Shown one piece after another: positions 1 through 9,900 of a stretch of DNA of 64,000 nt (within the stretch, counting starts at the first letter, position 1; every line of letters starts with the position of its first letter). A model generated the notes under the pieces. That model saw only the letters and a list, made by a program, of their open reading frames with translations. It ran no database searches and was not told the origin of the DNA. Origin of the DNA: Balanoglossus misakiensis (taxonomy: Eukaryota > Hemichordata); the NCBI GenBank assembly GCA_040954595.2, contig CM082591.2, positions 4,340,001-4,404,000 of the forward strand, read 5' to 3'. The position numbers and the translations under genes were made by a program.

Positions 1-114
1 GAAATACATGTCCTTCTTCATCAGATCCCGCTTCATGGCAGGTTCCTGGTAGTTACAGCATCCGAATATCTGAATGGAACAGACCATGGGTATTATAAGA
101 TGCGAGTGGGGGCA

Positions 115-452
115 CTCTTCTGTGTATCAGATGCAGTTTCTTGTTCTGCTCCACACAGCATGCTAATATACCCCGGTCAGTACCCTGCTAGTCAAAATAG
201 TATGTATGTGTGTAATGACCCTTGTGATTGTTGACAAATGAATTCTAGTCCAGACCTGGTTTCGAATATTCAAATTCTGCACAATAACAATGCTGAATAT
301 ATGCACACATGTTGTGTTAATAAGCTGGATATTGGGCATTTCATCATGTTTCTGGAATTTGACCAGACAAGAAACTGCAGTACATGTACATGCACATGAC
401 AAAAATACTAGTACTGAAAACGTAGCGAAAAATAACAGCTAACGGAGCTTAA
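115..452. mobile_element. family A element, left end degraded
   Basis: Shares the internal blocks TTGTTGACAAATGAATTCTA and TTGGGCATTTCATCATG and the right end GCTAACGGAGCTTAA with the copy at 18922-19260, in the same orientation. It ends in TTAA, as expected for this family. Confidence 0.75.
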
Positions 453-589
453 AAGTGCAATCGTGAAGAGGGCGCCAGATTTGGGTTACAAATGTAAACA
501 GTGATATCTGCATCGTCATGGCCAATTCATCGCTTATCAATCGAATTTGAACGTTTGAGGGCGGCTTAAGATTACCGTCACATTGCAAC

Positions 590-710
590 AGCTTCGCCGG
601 CACGTGCACTGAAACTTGTACACTTTGGTAACGCGCATGCGGTGTTGGTCATGACGTCACTGGGTTCTTAATCATTGATTGGTTACATCAGGTGGTGACG
701 TCACATCAGT
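590..710. promoter_or_regulatory. CRE, E-box, NRF1-like and CCAAT motif cluster
   Basis: Two full palindromic cAMP response elements TGACGTCA (652-659 and 696-703) lie 44 bases apart, with GATTGG (CCAAT on the minus strand) between them. CACGTG (E-box, 601-606) and an NRF1-like CGCGCATGCGG (632-642) lie just left. The group is in the SUR-like first intron, about 400 bases past exon 1. Confidence 0.4.
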
Positions 711-1069
711 GTTTTGCATCTCACACTCGTATGTGTACATGTGTTGGTTTTGGTATTGCATATATACAGGACATTGTCTAGAATACTTGTAGCTTTAGTA
801 AATCGTTTCCGTAAATCAAGTTGTAAGAATGGCATAGTATAAGTACTATCAGTTACGTGCATGCGCAATGAAAATTTCCGACATATCTTTGTTGGACGCG
901 AATTACTAGCACGCAAATATGGTTGCAATTTCACAATGGCAAACTATCTAACTTTAATGAAAATACAATTGTATTTATGACGCCATGAAAAGTACCTGTG
1001 GGCGTAATTCAATATTTAAAAATGATTATAAATCAAAATTTATTTAATGCAAATACGTTTATATCTCAC

Positions 1070-1666
1070 CTTGGTGGAGATGACAACAAGTTCTATGATA
1101 AGACATATCGAATAGAACGCCAGAGCTGCTATAGCGATATCAAACTTTAGGATATTTATATCCAAACCTTGATCTACCATGTCGGCTAGTTTTACAGCCT
1201 CCCCTGCTATGGCCGCGATCCAGTAGAGCAGTAACAGCCAACTCATGTGCGGCAGTTGCCAACACTCCATGTGATGGTAATATATCATGGCTATAGTGAG
1301 GGCCATAAGGGAAGCGATGGGCGGCACGTACAGGTGGGGCTGGGTGGCGCCCGGGTTGCGGGTCAGGTCGGTGATGGTGCCCTCGGCGACGCTGCCGAGG
1401 AGAACGATCCAGAGGACCAGGTAGACGGCCCAGCGGACATCGTGGCAGGGGAAGCGGGTGAGGAACTTCGAGGAGCGGCGGCCGGAGCAGCAGCAGCAGC
1501 CGACGACGAAGAGGGCCGCGGACGCCAGCAGGAGAAACGCCGCGTGGACGGCCGCGTTCAGCAGGTTCACGAAGCACAGGTTGTAGACGGTGCTCTCAAG
1601 GTTCCACTGAAAGTTGTCGAAGTAGGTGGAATTGGCCCCGCAGAACCAGTCCGTGTTTTCGGCCAT
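1070..1666 (-). CDS. ABCC9: sulfonylurea receptor-like ABC protein (ABCC8/ABCC9), first coding exon encoding TMD0
   Basis: SUR proteins are regulatory subunits that assemble with Kir6 pore subunits into plasma-membrane ATP-sensitive K+ channels. This 199-codon exon covers TMD0, the five-helix domain that contacts Kir6. Helices are predicted near residues 34-58, 78-96, 112-131, 141-160 and 173-195. SUR hallmarks are an extracellular N-terminus with Cys9 and Cys31 (counterparts of SUR1 Cys6/Cys26), a glycosylation site N12-S-T, the CFVNLLN block, FPCHDVRW, VAEGTITD, IYYHHME and GLDINILKFDI. The ATG has a strong context (ACCGCCATGG). The exon ends in phase 0 after ISTK at AAG|GTGAGA. The ABC core and nucleotide-binding domains lie outside the window. 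In vertebrates TMD0 is split over several exons; here it is one GC-rich exon. SUR1 versus SUR2 cannot be decided, since this is likely a pre-duplication orthologue. Confidence 0.85.
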
Positions 1667-3470
1667 GGCGGTCTATCAGCGTTTCGTGGATCATCGACCG
1701 GGCAGTACATACAGACGACAAGACCAAGTGTTCTTCGCCGTTGCCTGTCTTCAAGTGAAGGAGACGTTGTCGATGTCTTGAGAGATATCGAAAAGACTGA
1801 GTCATGTTCTCGCAAGCGACCTTTGCACCGTTCTTATGTATTGCCAAGTGTAATGCACTTGATAAAGATCCTAGCCAACCAATAGGCCTACCCGATCATT
1901 ATTGCACAATATGAAATAATGCAAATACAAGGACCAGGCGGTTTAGTCAGTGAGTCATGCCTACCCAAAATGATAGCAGCGACTTGAGATCTATAAAATA
2001 AAAGTGTTTGTAGGCCTATTTCGACTCTGATATTCTTCGCCTTTACGGTGCAACTGCCCAACATCTGCTAAGATAAGTTAAAATGTCGTACACATAGTTT
2101 TTCTGTGATATGTTTTATTGATTTTAGACTACCCACATACACACTGAAGCACACGATAACTGACAAATTACAAACTATATAAAATTGACACAGATGTAGA
2201 AATCGGGGGTTGTAATGAGTGCTGTCTCAAGGCCGTCCACAGATCTGTGTGAAGGGACTGCGTACATGTATTGGCGCAAACGGAAATGAATTTCATATAA
2301 TTCTGAGGAACAAATTCCACCAGAGAAAAATATATTTCTATTTGCAAGGACTTTGTAACGAACGGCCTTCGCGTGTTTGCTCCGGTCTACTCTCGTGGTT
2401 ACATAACGAGTATGTTATCGAGACACAGCGAGATTTCACGTGGCTAGGCAATTTACATGCACGGTATATAGGAGGACATTCTAATGACACAGGACAAAAC
2501 AACACCTGGCCAATCGTGTTGAATGAAACAAAAATTACAATATTGCTTAAACTCTGCGCCTATTCTAGTTTCATACAAAGCTTGATTGTAAAACATGTAC
2601 ATGGCTTACACACTGGTCTCGATTAGTTGATCGAATTGCTAGCTAAGCTATATGAGTAATAATATTAAACACACTGTAACTTATCTGATAAAAAGTACAA
2701 AAACTATTGAATAAATTTACATTGTACATTCTTACTTATATGTAAGAAACTTCTCAAACTCGTCCAGGGGACATTTTATATGAATATGTATGTAAAATCT
2801 TGGTACAATGTATTACGTATACAGAAATCATATGACATGCGAACAATCCACACTGAAATATTACATTCCACATCAAAACTGTTATAAACGCAGATTTCTC
2901 AATACTGAATTCTCGCCTACCATCTTGTAGTTAAGTACTGAAGCAACAATGATAATGTAATAAACATTAATTAGCCTGATAAAATGTTCAGAAACTATGC
3001 ATGGCTAATGTGATAAACATCTTGAAATGTTCCAGAACGTATTTTACAAATAAGTCCGTAAAAAATCTTGGTATTACAGAAAATGGAAAATTTGTGACGT
3101 CACAGACTGTGTTGAAATATTACATGCCATCTCAAGAAATCAAAGTTCTGATCTCTCGGTGATCAACGCTGATTTGTGCATACGCGTTTCATCCACTTCC
3201 AATTTGAATTGAAAGTTGACACATTTATAAAGCAATTACCGTCTACATTGCCTTAAAAGGTCAAGCACCATAATTGAAAATATTCTCTATTGTCCCCAGT
3301 TTGATTTTGTTCAGTATATGTATTTTAAGTTTAAGATGACACATTTCCATAATATATTGATGAATTGCAAAATTTGTTGTCGCTTTTATAAACTCGTTTC
3401 TCACTTCTGTGATGGATACAATTCAATTTCTTTAAACCATTTGGGTTTCCTTCCACACTGCACTTTCACT
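1667..3470. other. intergenic: SUR-like promoter side and TRIM 3' flank
   Basis: This lies between the SUR-like start and the TRIM stop, both on the minus strand. The first few hundred bases should hold the SUR-like 5' leader and promoter. The rest is AT-rich and should include the TRIM 3' UTR; a minus-strand AATAAA (TTTATT on plus) occurs near 2112. A 135-codon plus frame at 2219-2626 was not called: it has no recognisable domain, and part of it (about 2547-2600) is repeated near 13957-14010. Confidence 0.5.
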
Positions 3471-5693
3471 TCACTGTGCAAACACCTGCACATATCCATT
3501 ACCACTAACCACGATAACTTTGCCATATGGCTTGTCATCGGTCACACAGACACCAATTGGACATCCTGCCCTGTTATCATCACTGTCAATGCGACCAATG
3601 AATTGACCATTTGACTTATACTTCATCACTCTGTTGTTACTGTAATCACACACATACACATTGCCTTCACTGTCAAGTGATATCCCAAAGGGGCTATTCA
3701 TCTGATTATCACCTGACCCTTTACTTCCAAAGCTGTACAAATATTCCCCCTCAGCATCAAACACTTGAATACGGTGATTGCAATTACCTGCTACAAAGAC
3801 TTTCCCCGCAGAATCAATGATAACACCTATAGGACCATTAAGCTGACCTTCACGGGCACCTTTAGACCCAAATGACTTGTAAAGTTGCCCATCTTGGTTG
3901 TAAATGTGGATGCAATCACCGGTGTAATCAGCAACATAAATTCTCCCATTGACAGGATGTATCGCAATGCCGTATGGGCCTTTAATCACACCTTTGCCAA
4001 AACATCGTATAACTCTACCATTCTCATCATGCACGATTACTTGTTTACCACTGAAATCAGTAGTAAAGATACTTCCATCCTCTGACACCGCTGAATAATG
4101 CGGAGAAACTGCGGTTGAAATATTACTGAAAGTGGTTATACTTCTATGTTGGCCATGTTGTGTGAATGTCTGTAATCTATTATTACCATACTCACTGACC
4201 CTAACATTGCCATCCCTGGTTACCATGACTCCATGTGGAGAACTCAACTGCCCCACTCCCGACCCTGTCTGACCAAATTTACAAATCAAACCTTTCTGTG
4301 GAATAACATTGATTGTAACTGGTGACCCTTTGACTGGTTTCTTGGATACCGACACTGAGACTTCATGATTTCCCGTCATCTTGGGACGAGTTTTCAAGCT
4401 CCACGTTCCGTCACCATTATTTGTTGTTTCCATCTCTTCTTGGTTGTCATCTGGTTTCTTCAAGACTGCCTCTACTTCTACTTCTTCGTACGCTATTTTT
4501 CTCTGCTTGGCCTCTGTTGCTAGGGTGATGGTGATATCTTCATCAACCCTTGCAAATTCAGGAACATCAACCAGAGCGCAGTTATCAGCTGTGACTGGGG
4601 ACGTACATATCACACCCACAGTTTTTGTTCCACAGAAATCATCACATGGTTTGAACTCCATGTAGTCAGTCTCGGTCGGGTGAATTTTCGTCTCCATTCT
4701 CAGCAATTCTTCCATTTGAGAGGCAATCCCTTTCTTGGCTGACATCAACTGCGTGGCATTCCCGTAATGCACCAGCTTCTCAGCATACTCTCTCGCATTT
4801 GACATGTCACTCTCTGCAAACTCCAGTTCTTTCAGTTGTGCATTTAAGTTGACTTTCCTTCTATCATATTCATCTTTGAGCTCGCCGAGAAGTTTGTCAC
4901 CATTTTCGCGTATCATACGAGTGACGTCATCGACTGTTTTCTGGATGTGTTCTTTCATTTTCTTGTCCTCTGTCTGATAACAGCTGTCGAGAGACTCGGC
5001 CGTTTCCGTGACTACGGCTTTGCTGTGGCTGGCTTCATCTTCTTTCACTTTCACTTTGTCGATTACTTCTGTCAGATCTTTGCTGTATTCGGCGGCTGCG
5101 TCTTTCAAGTATCTGTATTTATGCTCGGGTCTCGGATGGTCCAAAGCTGTGCACTCATGGCAGATTGCTACGTCACACGAGTCACAGTAGAATTTGACTT
5201 CGTTGTTAGGGTGATTGGTACAGTAGACCGGTGGCTGTACCGAAGCCAGGTCATCGGACTTTGCAGACTGGTACTCTTTTATGGTCATCAACCTGTGCGA
5301 TTTTGTGAACCGAAATTTAGCGTGTGAACGGGCGCAGATACCACACATGTCAACATCACACTCCACACAGTGGTTAACGCACTCTCCTTCACCACAGCCT
5401 TCGCACTTTCTAGATGACGAACCCTCCTCTCGTTTTCTGAACTGTTGAACCAATTCGTTCATGAACTGATTACCACCAATACCTGCCACGCCACTATCAG
5501 GAAGTTGGTATGAACGCCGACATATTGGACAGATAACAACGCCACTTTTCTCGGCCAGCTTCCCCAGACACGGCTCACAGAAACTGTGTAGACATGGTAG
5601 CAGTTTAGGGTTCTTGTATCGCTCCGAGCAGATAGTACAGGAGAGGAAATTGTCGTCGATTTCCGCCGAAAATTTGGACTCTTTCGCTGCCAT
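3471..5693 (-). CDS. TRIM-NHL E3 ubiquitin ligase (TRIM2/TRIM3/TRIM71-like), intronless
   Basis: A 740-residue protein in one uninterrupted frame. Domains in order are: RING-HC (residues 19-58, C19-x2-C22-x11-C34-x-H36-x2-C39-x2-C42-x12-C55-x2-C58); two B-boxes (about 98-142 and 155-200, each with the Cys/His ligand pattern); a coiled coil (about 205-330); a filamin/ABP280 immunoglobulin-like domain (about 370-465); and about six NHL repeats forming a beta-propeller to the C-terminus (about 470-740). The architecture is the class VII TRIM type, whose members are cytoplasmic ubiquitin ligases, some binding RNA through the NHL propeller. All zinc ligands are present, so the enzyme looks intact. 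The ATG context (GCAATGG) is good. Lack of introns suggests origin by retroposition or lineage expansion, common for TRIM-NHL genes in marine invertebrates. Its start faces the OSBPL8-like gene about 1.2 kb away. The exact vertebrate orthologue is unclear. Confidence 0.88.
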   Translation of the reverse strand: MAAKESKFSAEIDDNFLSCTICSERYKNPKLLPCLHSFCEPCLGKLAEKSGVVICPICRRSYQLPDSGVAGIGGNQFMNELVQQFRKREEGSSSRKCEGCGEGECVNHCVECDVDMCGICARSHAKFRFTKSHRLMTIKEYQSAKSDDLASVQPPVYCTNHPNNEVKFYCDSCDVAICHECTALDHPRPEHKYRYLKDAAAEYSKDLTEVIDKVKVKEDEASHSKAVVTETAESLDSCYQTEDKKMKEHIQKTVDDVTRMIRENGDKLLGELKDEYDRRKVNLNAQLKELEFAESDMSNAREYAEKLVHYGNATQLMSAKKGIASQMEELLRMETKIHPTETDYMEFKPCDDFCGTKTVGVICTSPVTADNCALVDVPEFARVDEDITITLATEAKQRKIAYEEVEVEAVLKKPDDNQEEMETTNNGDGTWSLKTRPKMTGNHEVSVSVSKKPVKGSPVTINVIPQKGLICKFGQTGSGVGQLSSPHGVMVTRDGNVRVSEYGNNRLQTFTQHGQHRSITTFSNISTAVSPHYSAVSEDGSIFTTDFSGKQVIVHDENGRVIRCFGKGVIKGPYGIAIHPVNGRIYVADYTGDCIHIYNQDGQLYKSFGSKGAREGQLNGPIGVIIDSAGKVFVAGNCNHRIQVFDAEGEYLYSFGSKGSGDNQMNSPFGISLDSEGNVYVCDYSNNRVMKYKSNGQFIGRIDSDDNRAGCPIGVCVTDDKPYGKVIVVSGNGYVQVFAQ

Positions 5694-6433
5694 TGCTAAA
5701 CTGCGGTGTGCTGAACAAACTGCCTCTGTGTACGAACACTAGAAATCATGTGACGTGACAAATTCCACGAAGTGTATATTGTATAGGCGTGTCTCTTCGC
5801 CGAAAATGTCAAATTCCAAAGGTCTATCGTACACGGACTCGGACAGTCTGTGTGCGTGGTCTGAATGAAAAATAAATAGGGATAATTATAACCCCAGCAG
5901 AAGGGATGGGAGCACTGAAAAAAATGAGGGTATTTGCTACCTGGATTGACCCCTTTTTCTCACAGAAGTCCCTAAAAGTAGGATTGGGGAAAACCATACT
6001 TATTTTTGTACATAAATTTCATTGATATAGGCCTACTGGCAATGAACAAAGTGAAAATTAGTGAAATGACTTAGTAATATATATTTTTTTATTTTGACTT
6101 CAGCAGAATAATTTTTCATACAAGTATTTTAAAAGCATACCAACTTTGAATGTGTCCGTAGGGGGCGCTCAACCAAGAAGACCCAAGGAAAAGGACATGG
6201 CCTTGATATGCAAATGAGGATACCGGAAGTGATCTCCCAGTAAACATTCATAAACAAATGAAAGTGACTGTCTTGTCGATAGCGACTGGACTGGTCTGTC
6301 GGTCGATACTACGTGTGTGGTGTTCATCGTACATGCATTTTGAGGGATAACAGGAAAAACCTCGGTAACTCAGCAAAAATATACGGGTACCAGTATTGTT
6401 TCTAGACCAACAGTGCAATTCTAGCGGCTTTCT
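5694..6433. promoter_or_regulatory. divergent intergenic region between the TRIM gene and the OSBPL8-like locus
   Basis: About 740 bases separate the TRIM start (minus) from the first plus-strand candidate exon. It should carry the TRIM 5' leader and promoter. A CTCF-like core, GTAGGGGGCGCT, lies near 6157-6168; it fits the consensus only partly. The rest is AT-rich without recognisable genes. Confidence 0.4.
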
Positions 6434-6604
6434 ATGAACTCGGACAGTTTGCACAGTCACTGTCCCAAAAAAAAAAAATCTCACTCCAGTGGACTTGTGG
6501 AAAATATTTCAAGGGACGTTAATCCGTGTATCGAGGAATTTGATAAGTTCCGCGTCAAGATGGAAATAGACGACAGACACGATAGGGAAGTCGAGGAAAT
6601 TGTG
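6434..6604 (+). CDS. candidate coding exon with weak TSNAX (Trax) N-terminal similarity
   Basis: An open frame from an ATG at 6434 runs to a donor, GTG|GTAAGA, at 6604 (phase 0), giving about 57 residues. The later part (DVNPCIEEFDKF, then DDRHDREVEEIV) resembles the block before KLSRD in translin-associated factor X, where a DVN element and a (D/A)RHDK(Y)ER motif occur in the same order. No exon for the rest of Trax was found downstream in the window. It could instead pair with the open frame at 7604-7732 to make a small unknown protein, be an alternative leader of the OSBPL8-like gene, or be a stray exon duplicate. The start codon is uncertain and a run of A (6469-6477) lies inside the frame. 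Confidence 0.3.
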
Positions 6605-6689
6605 GTAAGATATTGTTTGTTTTGCTCAATTTTGTTGACAAATTGGTTAATTTTTACCCAATTTGTTTCAAGTTTCTCGACGTCAGCTT

Positions 6690-6853
6690 GCATTGACCGC
6701 CATCTTGGAAAGGACTGCTAAATCTTGATAGACCGGTGGACGTGAACTGCCCGCCCGGCTTTTTGCAGCAGATTCACGTCCGATAGCTCAACTTGAAACG
6801 GCGAGAAACGAGTCTTTTCCCTAACAACCGAGGTGGCGCGTCGCGGCGTAGGC
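6690..6853 (+). promoter_or_regulatory. CpG-rich promoter and 5' leader of the OSBPL8-like gene
   Basis: Base composition changes from AT-rich to markedly CpG-rich just ahead of the first OSBPL8-like coding exon (for example GGTGGCGCGTCGCGGCG near 6831-6848). No TATA box is evident. This fits a CpG-type promoter of a broadly expressed gene. The transcription start cannot be placed. Confidence 0.45.
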
Positions 6854-6959
6854 ATGGCAACCGCTGTCAACGGAAAACCATCCGTCATTGTCAAGTTGAA
6901 AGGGTCTATGGCGCGGACTCCGCCGATTTCAACCCGGGGCGCTGTACACACGCACCGAG
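6854..6959 (+). CDS. OSBPL8: OSBPL8-like coding exon 1
   Basis: Starts at the ATG in the CpG-rich block and encodes [17 protein letters not shown] and on to AVHTHR, ending phase 1 at CGAG|GTAGGA. It is too short for a long open frame. Its phase matches exon 2 exactly, and a G+TA junction codon (Val) keeps frame. The assignment rests on position, composition and phase, because this N-terminus is not conserved. Confidence 0.6.
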
Positions 6960-9900
6960 GTAGGAAATAAACATAAATCGACTTGTATTTTAACGGAATT
7001 CAAGCCGGGATCTACCGCAAATGTCAACGTTACATAAATGTAGCGAGGTTTATTCAGTTTTCGCGTAAGCTGGTCTTTCTTATTTCTAGTTGTATCCTAT
7101 CGTTATGACTGGATCTGGAGCTGGACGAACCTGGAATGAAAGACACTTTCAAGTTTCATTCCAGTATCGTTTGGTCCATATCTCAGTCATATCCACGTTA
7201 AGATTCCACAGCAAAAACTCGTTGAGTAGTCCATTAGCGTTGCACCGTCAGTCGTGACAATTTTGTGGTCATTCGAGGACAGCTGCATTGTTTACAAGTT
7301 GCACACTCGATGACTCACACATTGCTTACTGGTAGCGAGGGAGTTCCCGAAAATACTATGATTAACACACCAAGGGGCATCAACCCACACCATTCAGAAA
7401 TTTCTCTCTGATGATAACATGCCTATTTTCTGTTCATCTGTCACCTGCTAGCTGTACTTGTCATTGGTGTCTTCAGGTAAAACAAATTTTATATAATTTT
7501 TACCATTTGATAAATATCAGTAAATTGGGAAGTAGTTTCCAGAATTGATCGTTAATATTAACCCCAGATGACGTATTGATTTTGTGGTGGTTCAGCCAAA
7601 GCAAGATGTGAAGATTTATCTGACGGGAAATTTGGTTACATGTGAACCAGATGAAGATTTCAATGAAGAACAAAAAAACACAAAAGCTGGAGAGACAACA
7701 TTTTGTTTCAGATTGTTAAATAATTGATGTGGTTAGCTGTGATTCAGAATTAACAGGGTCCAATCAGTAACAATGGCGATAAAAGACATATAGTGTACTT
7801 GAATCAGTAACTATAGCAACAGATTGTTTACTGCCCAATAAACACCTCAGGGGTACACAGTAGAAAAACGTCAAATTTGTTGTCTTCTTTGTGAATTTAT
7901 AATATGTTGTATAAACAGAAAATACTATGAACAAGTTAGTTTTAAAAATTATTACAGCTGGTTTGGTTTCAGTGGACTAGTAATTCCCCATTTCCTCCCA
8001 TGTTATAAAGAAAATAATTTTATCATTACATATTTTTATTTGTCTAGCTGTTTCCAACGTACATTGGGTGTGTTATTATTTGAAAATATGTTGGGTAAAT
8101 ATGCAGCAATTACTAGACCAGATAGAGTGCTAGAATACTATTCCCCCCCCCCCTCCCTGCCCCCCCCCCCGTGTATATAGCGCCACCTACCAGCATATTG
8201 CAAAATTCTTTTGTTTGGTCTCCATTCTCTTTGCACTAATGATCTAGAGTAATTCCATTATCTAGGTCATCGCTTAGGGGATTAAAAATTGATGATTTTT
8301 CAGTCACTATTTTGTTACATGAACACTTGTTAACACATAGACACCATATAGAAATTAACATGAAATTTTAACATGATGAATTGTATTTGTAATATACATA
8401 ATAAGTTTTCCTCTAGCCAAACATTAGGCTCGCTGAGAGATTGATTATTAAAAATTATATTTGACCCCTGAGCTTGTAATGTAGCGAGAATTGTAACGCC
8501 AGTCGTCACTGTATACGTAGATAGTTGAAATTCAGACTCACTGCAGCTGGGACAAGACTTTAAGAGATTGCGTTTGCACAGTGACCCCACTTTGCTTTCA
8601 TGTTTGTCTGCTGTGCTTTTACTTTTACATCAAACATTTTGTTCTGTAGTAGATATATACATTTTCTGTTGACCTTTAATAAGTAATAGTGGCTTGAGAG
8701 AAAGAAAATGGAAAAATAACTTTTTTTTCAGATAGATAGAAAAACACCTCGAAGGACGTGCTTAGTACGACTCATCAATCTCCAATACTCACTCCCATAA
8801 TTCACATTGGCACGTTTTTCTTCAAGCGGTAATCTCGACAGAGGTGCATCATGGGTAATTGATTTTGCCTACGGTCTGTGATAAATTGTGAAGCCACCAG
8901 GATCCATATCGAAGTCTGTCTGCTTTTTTTTTGTAAAAATTTTATTACTTTAAGTCTGTTTATTTCTTGTTTTGGGGATTTAGCAAGCTCAGACACAGAT
9001 GCCTTTGAGGCTTATTAATAGTTGAGAGTGTTGTGCAAAATTTATGCAATTTTCAACGAATCTGCAAAGTTATTGGTAGTCTTCTAAAGAACACGATGCC
9101 TTGCAGTTTTCTTTGCCTGTATTTGCTCTTGGAATAATTTTTTTTTATGTCAACATCTTTGAAAATCCCTGGGAACCACAGATTGTAAATAAAGCGATGC
9201 AGATGATGAACATATTGTTGAACAGCACACACAACTTTGTGTGTGTGCACTATACACACGTATGTGATAATCCCTGATCACATGAAGGATTCTTACATGT
9301 GGGAGGTTGGGCAGTTTATTAAAGGGGAAGTTCAGTCTGGTATGTGCCTGTGTTTGGTTTGTAGTAGGCATTTTTTTTTTCATTATTCAAAATACAGTTA
9401 GTTGTTGAAGCCCCAGAATGCAATTCTCACCACTATTTTTGTCTGTTGTTCTAAAAATGAACATGCAAGTCGCATATGGCGAAAATGGGTTTTCAAATTA
9501 TTGCGATTCACTCACTTCTGAAAAGAGGACGAAAAAGAAAATAACTAATAATTTTCTATTATCGGTATTTGAAGTAATTTGTCAACTGGCTGGCTGGTAT
9601 GTCTGCTATGCATGTGATTCATGTACGAGTTAAAATTATGCAATATGGCTGTGTTTATCGCTTGTAAATTCGCCTGGTATTTGATTTTCAAATGGTTGCA
9701 GTACAGTACATGTAATCATAGACTTAGAATGAAATACTGCCTGTGATGTGATTGACACATGTATGCGTATTTATTCGCTGTCTAGACTTTTGAAAATAAC
9801 ATACGTCGAAAATGCAGGGAAAGTTTCACCTGAGTACGTCTGTTCGAAAGATTAACAAACACTGCAGCTATCAGGGTTTTTACGAGCCTCTTTAAAAAGG

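Larger units (their letters stand above)
1..1069 (-). other. start of intron 1 of the SUR-like gene (continues off the left edge)
   Basis: This stretch follows the splice donor of the SUR-like first exon on the minus strand. I see no further ABCC exon in it. It holds a degenerate copy of a TTAA-flanked inverted-repeat element (about 115-452) and a cluster of promoter-like motifs (about 590-710), listed separately. The short open frames at 163-402 and 701-934 (minus) lack family similarity and splice context and were not called. Confidence 0.6.

Noticed and set aside
1247-1885. Plus-strand frame of 212 codons
   Set aside because: It is antisense to the GC-rich SUR-like exon, Gly/Ala-rich with no domain; a compositional shadow.
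2219-2626. Plus frame of 135 codons
   Set aside because: No domain, and its 3' part (AAACTCTGCGCCTATTCTAG, then TTTCATACAA) recurs near 13960 as a dispersed repeat.
6150-6172. CTCF-type insulator between the divergent genes
   Set aside because: Only a partial match to the consensus; GGGGGCGCT also occurs at 40142-40150 in unrelated sequence.
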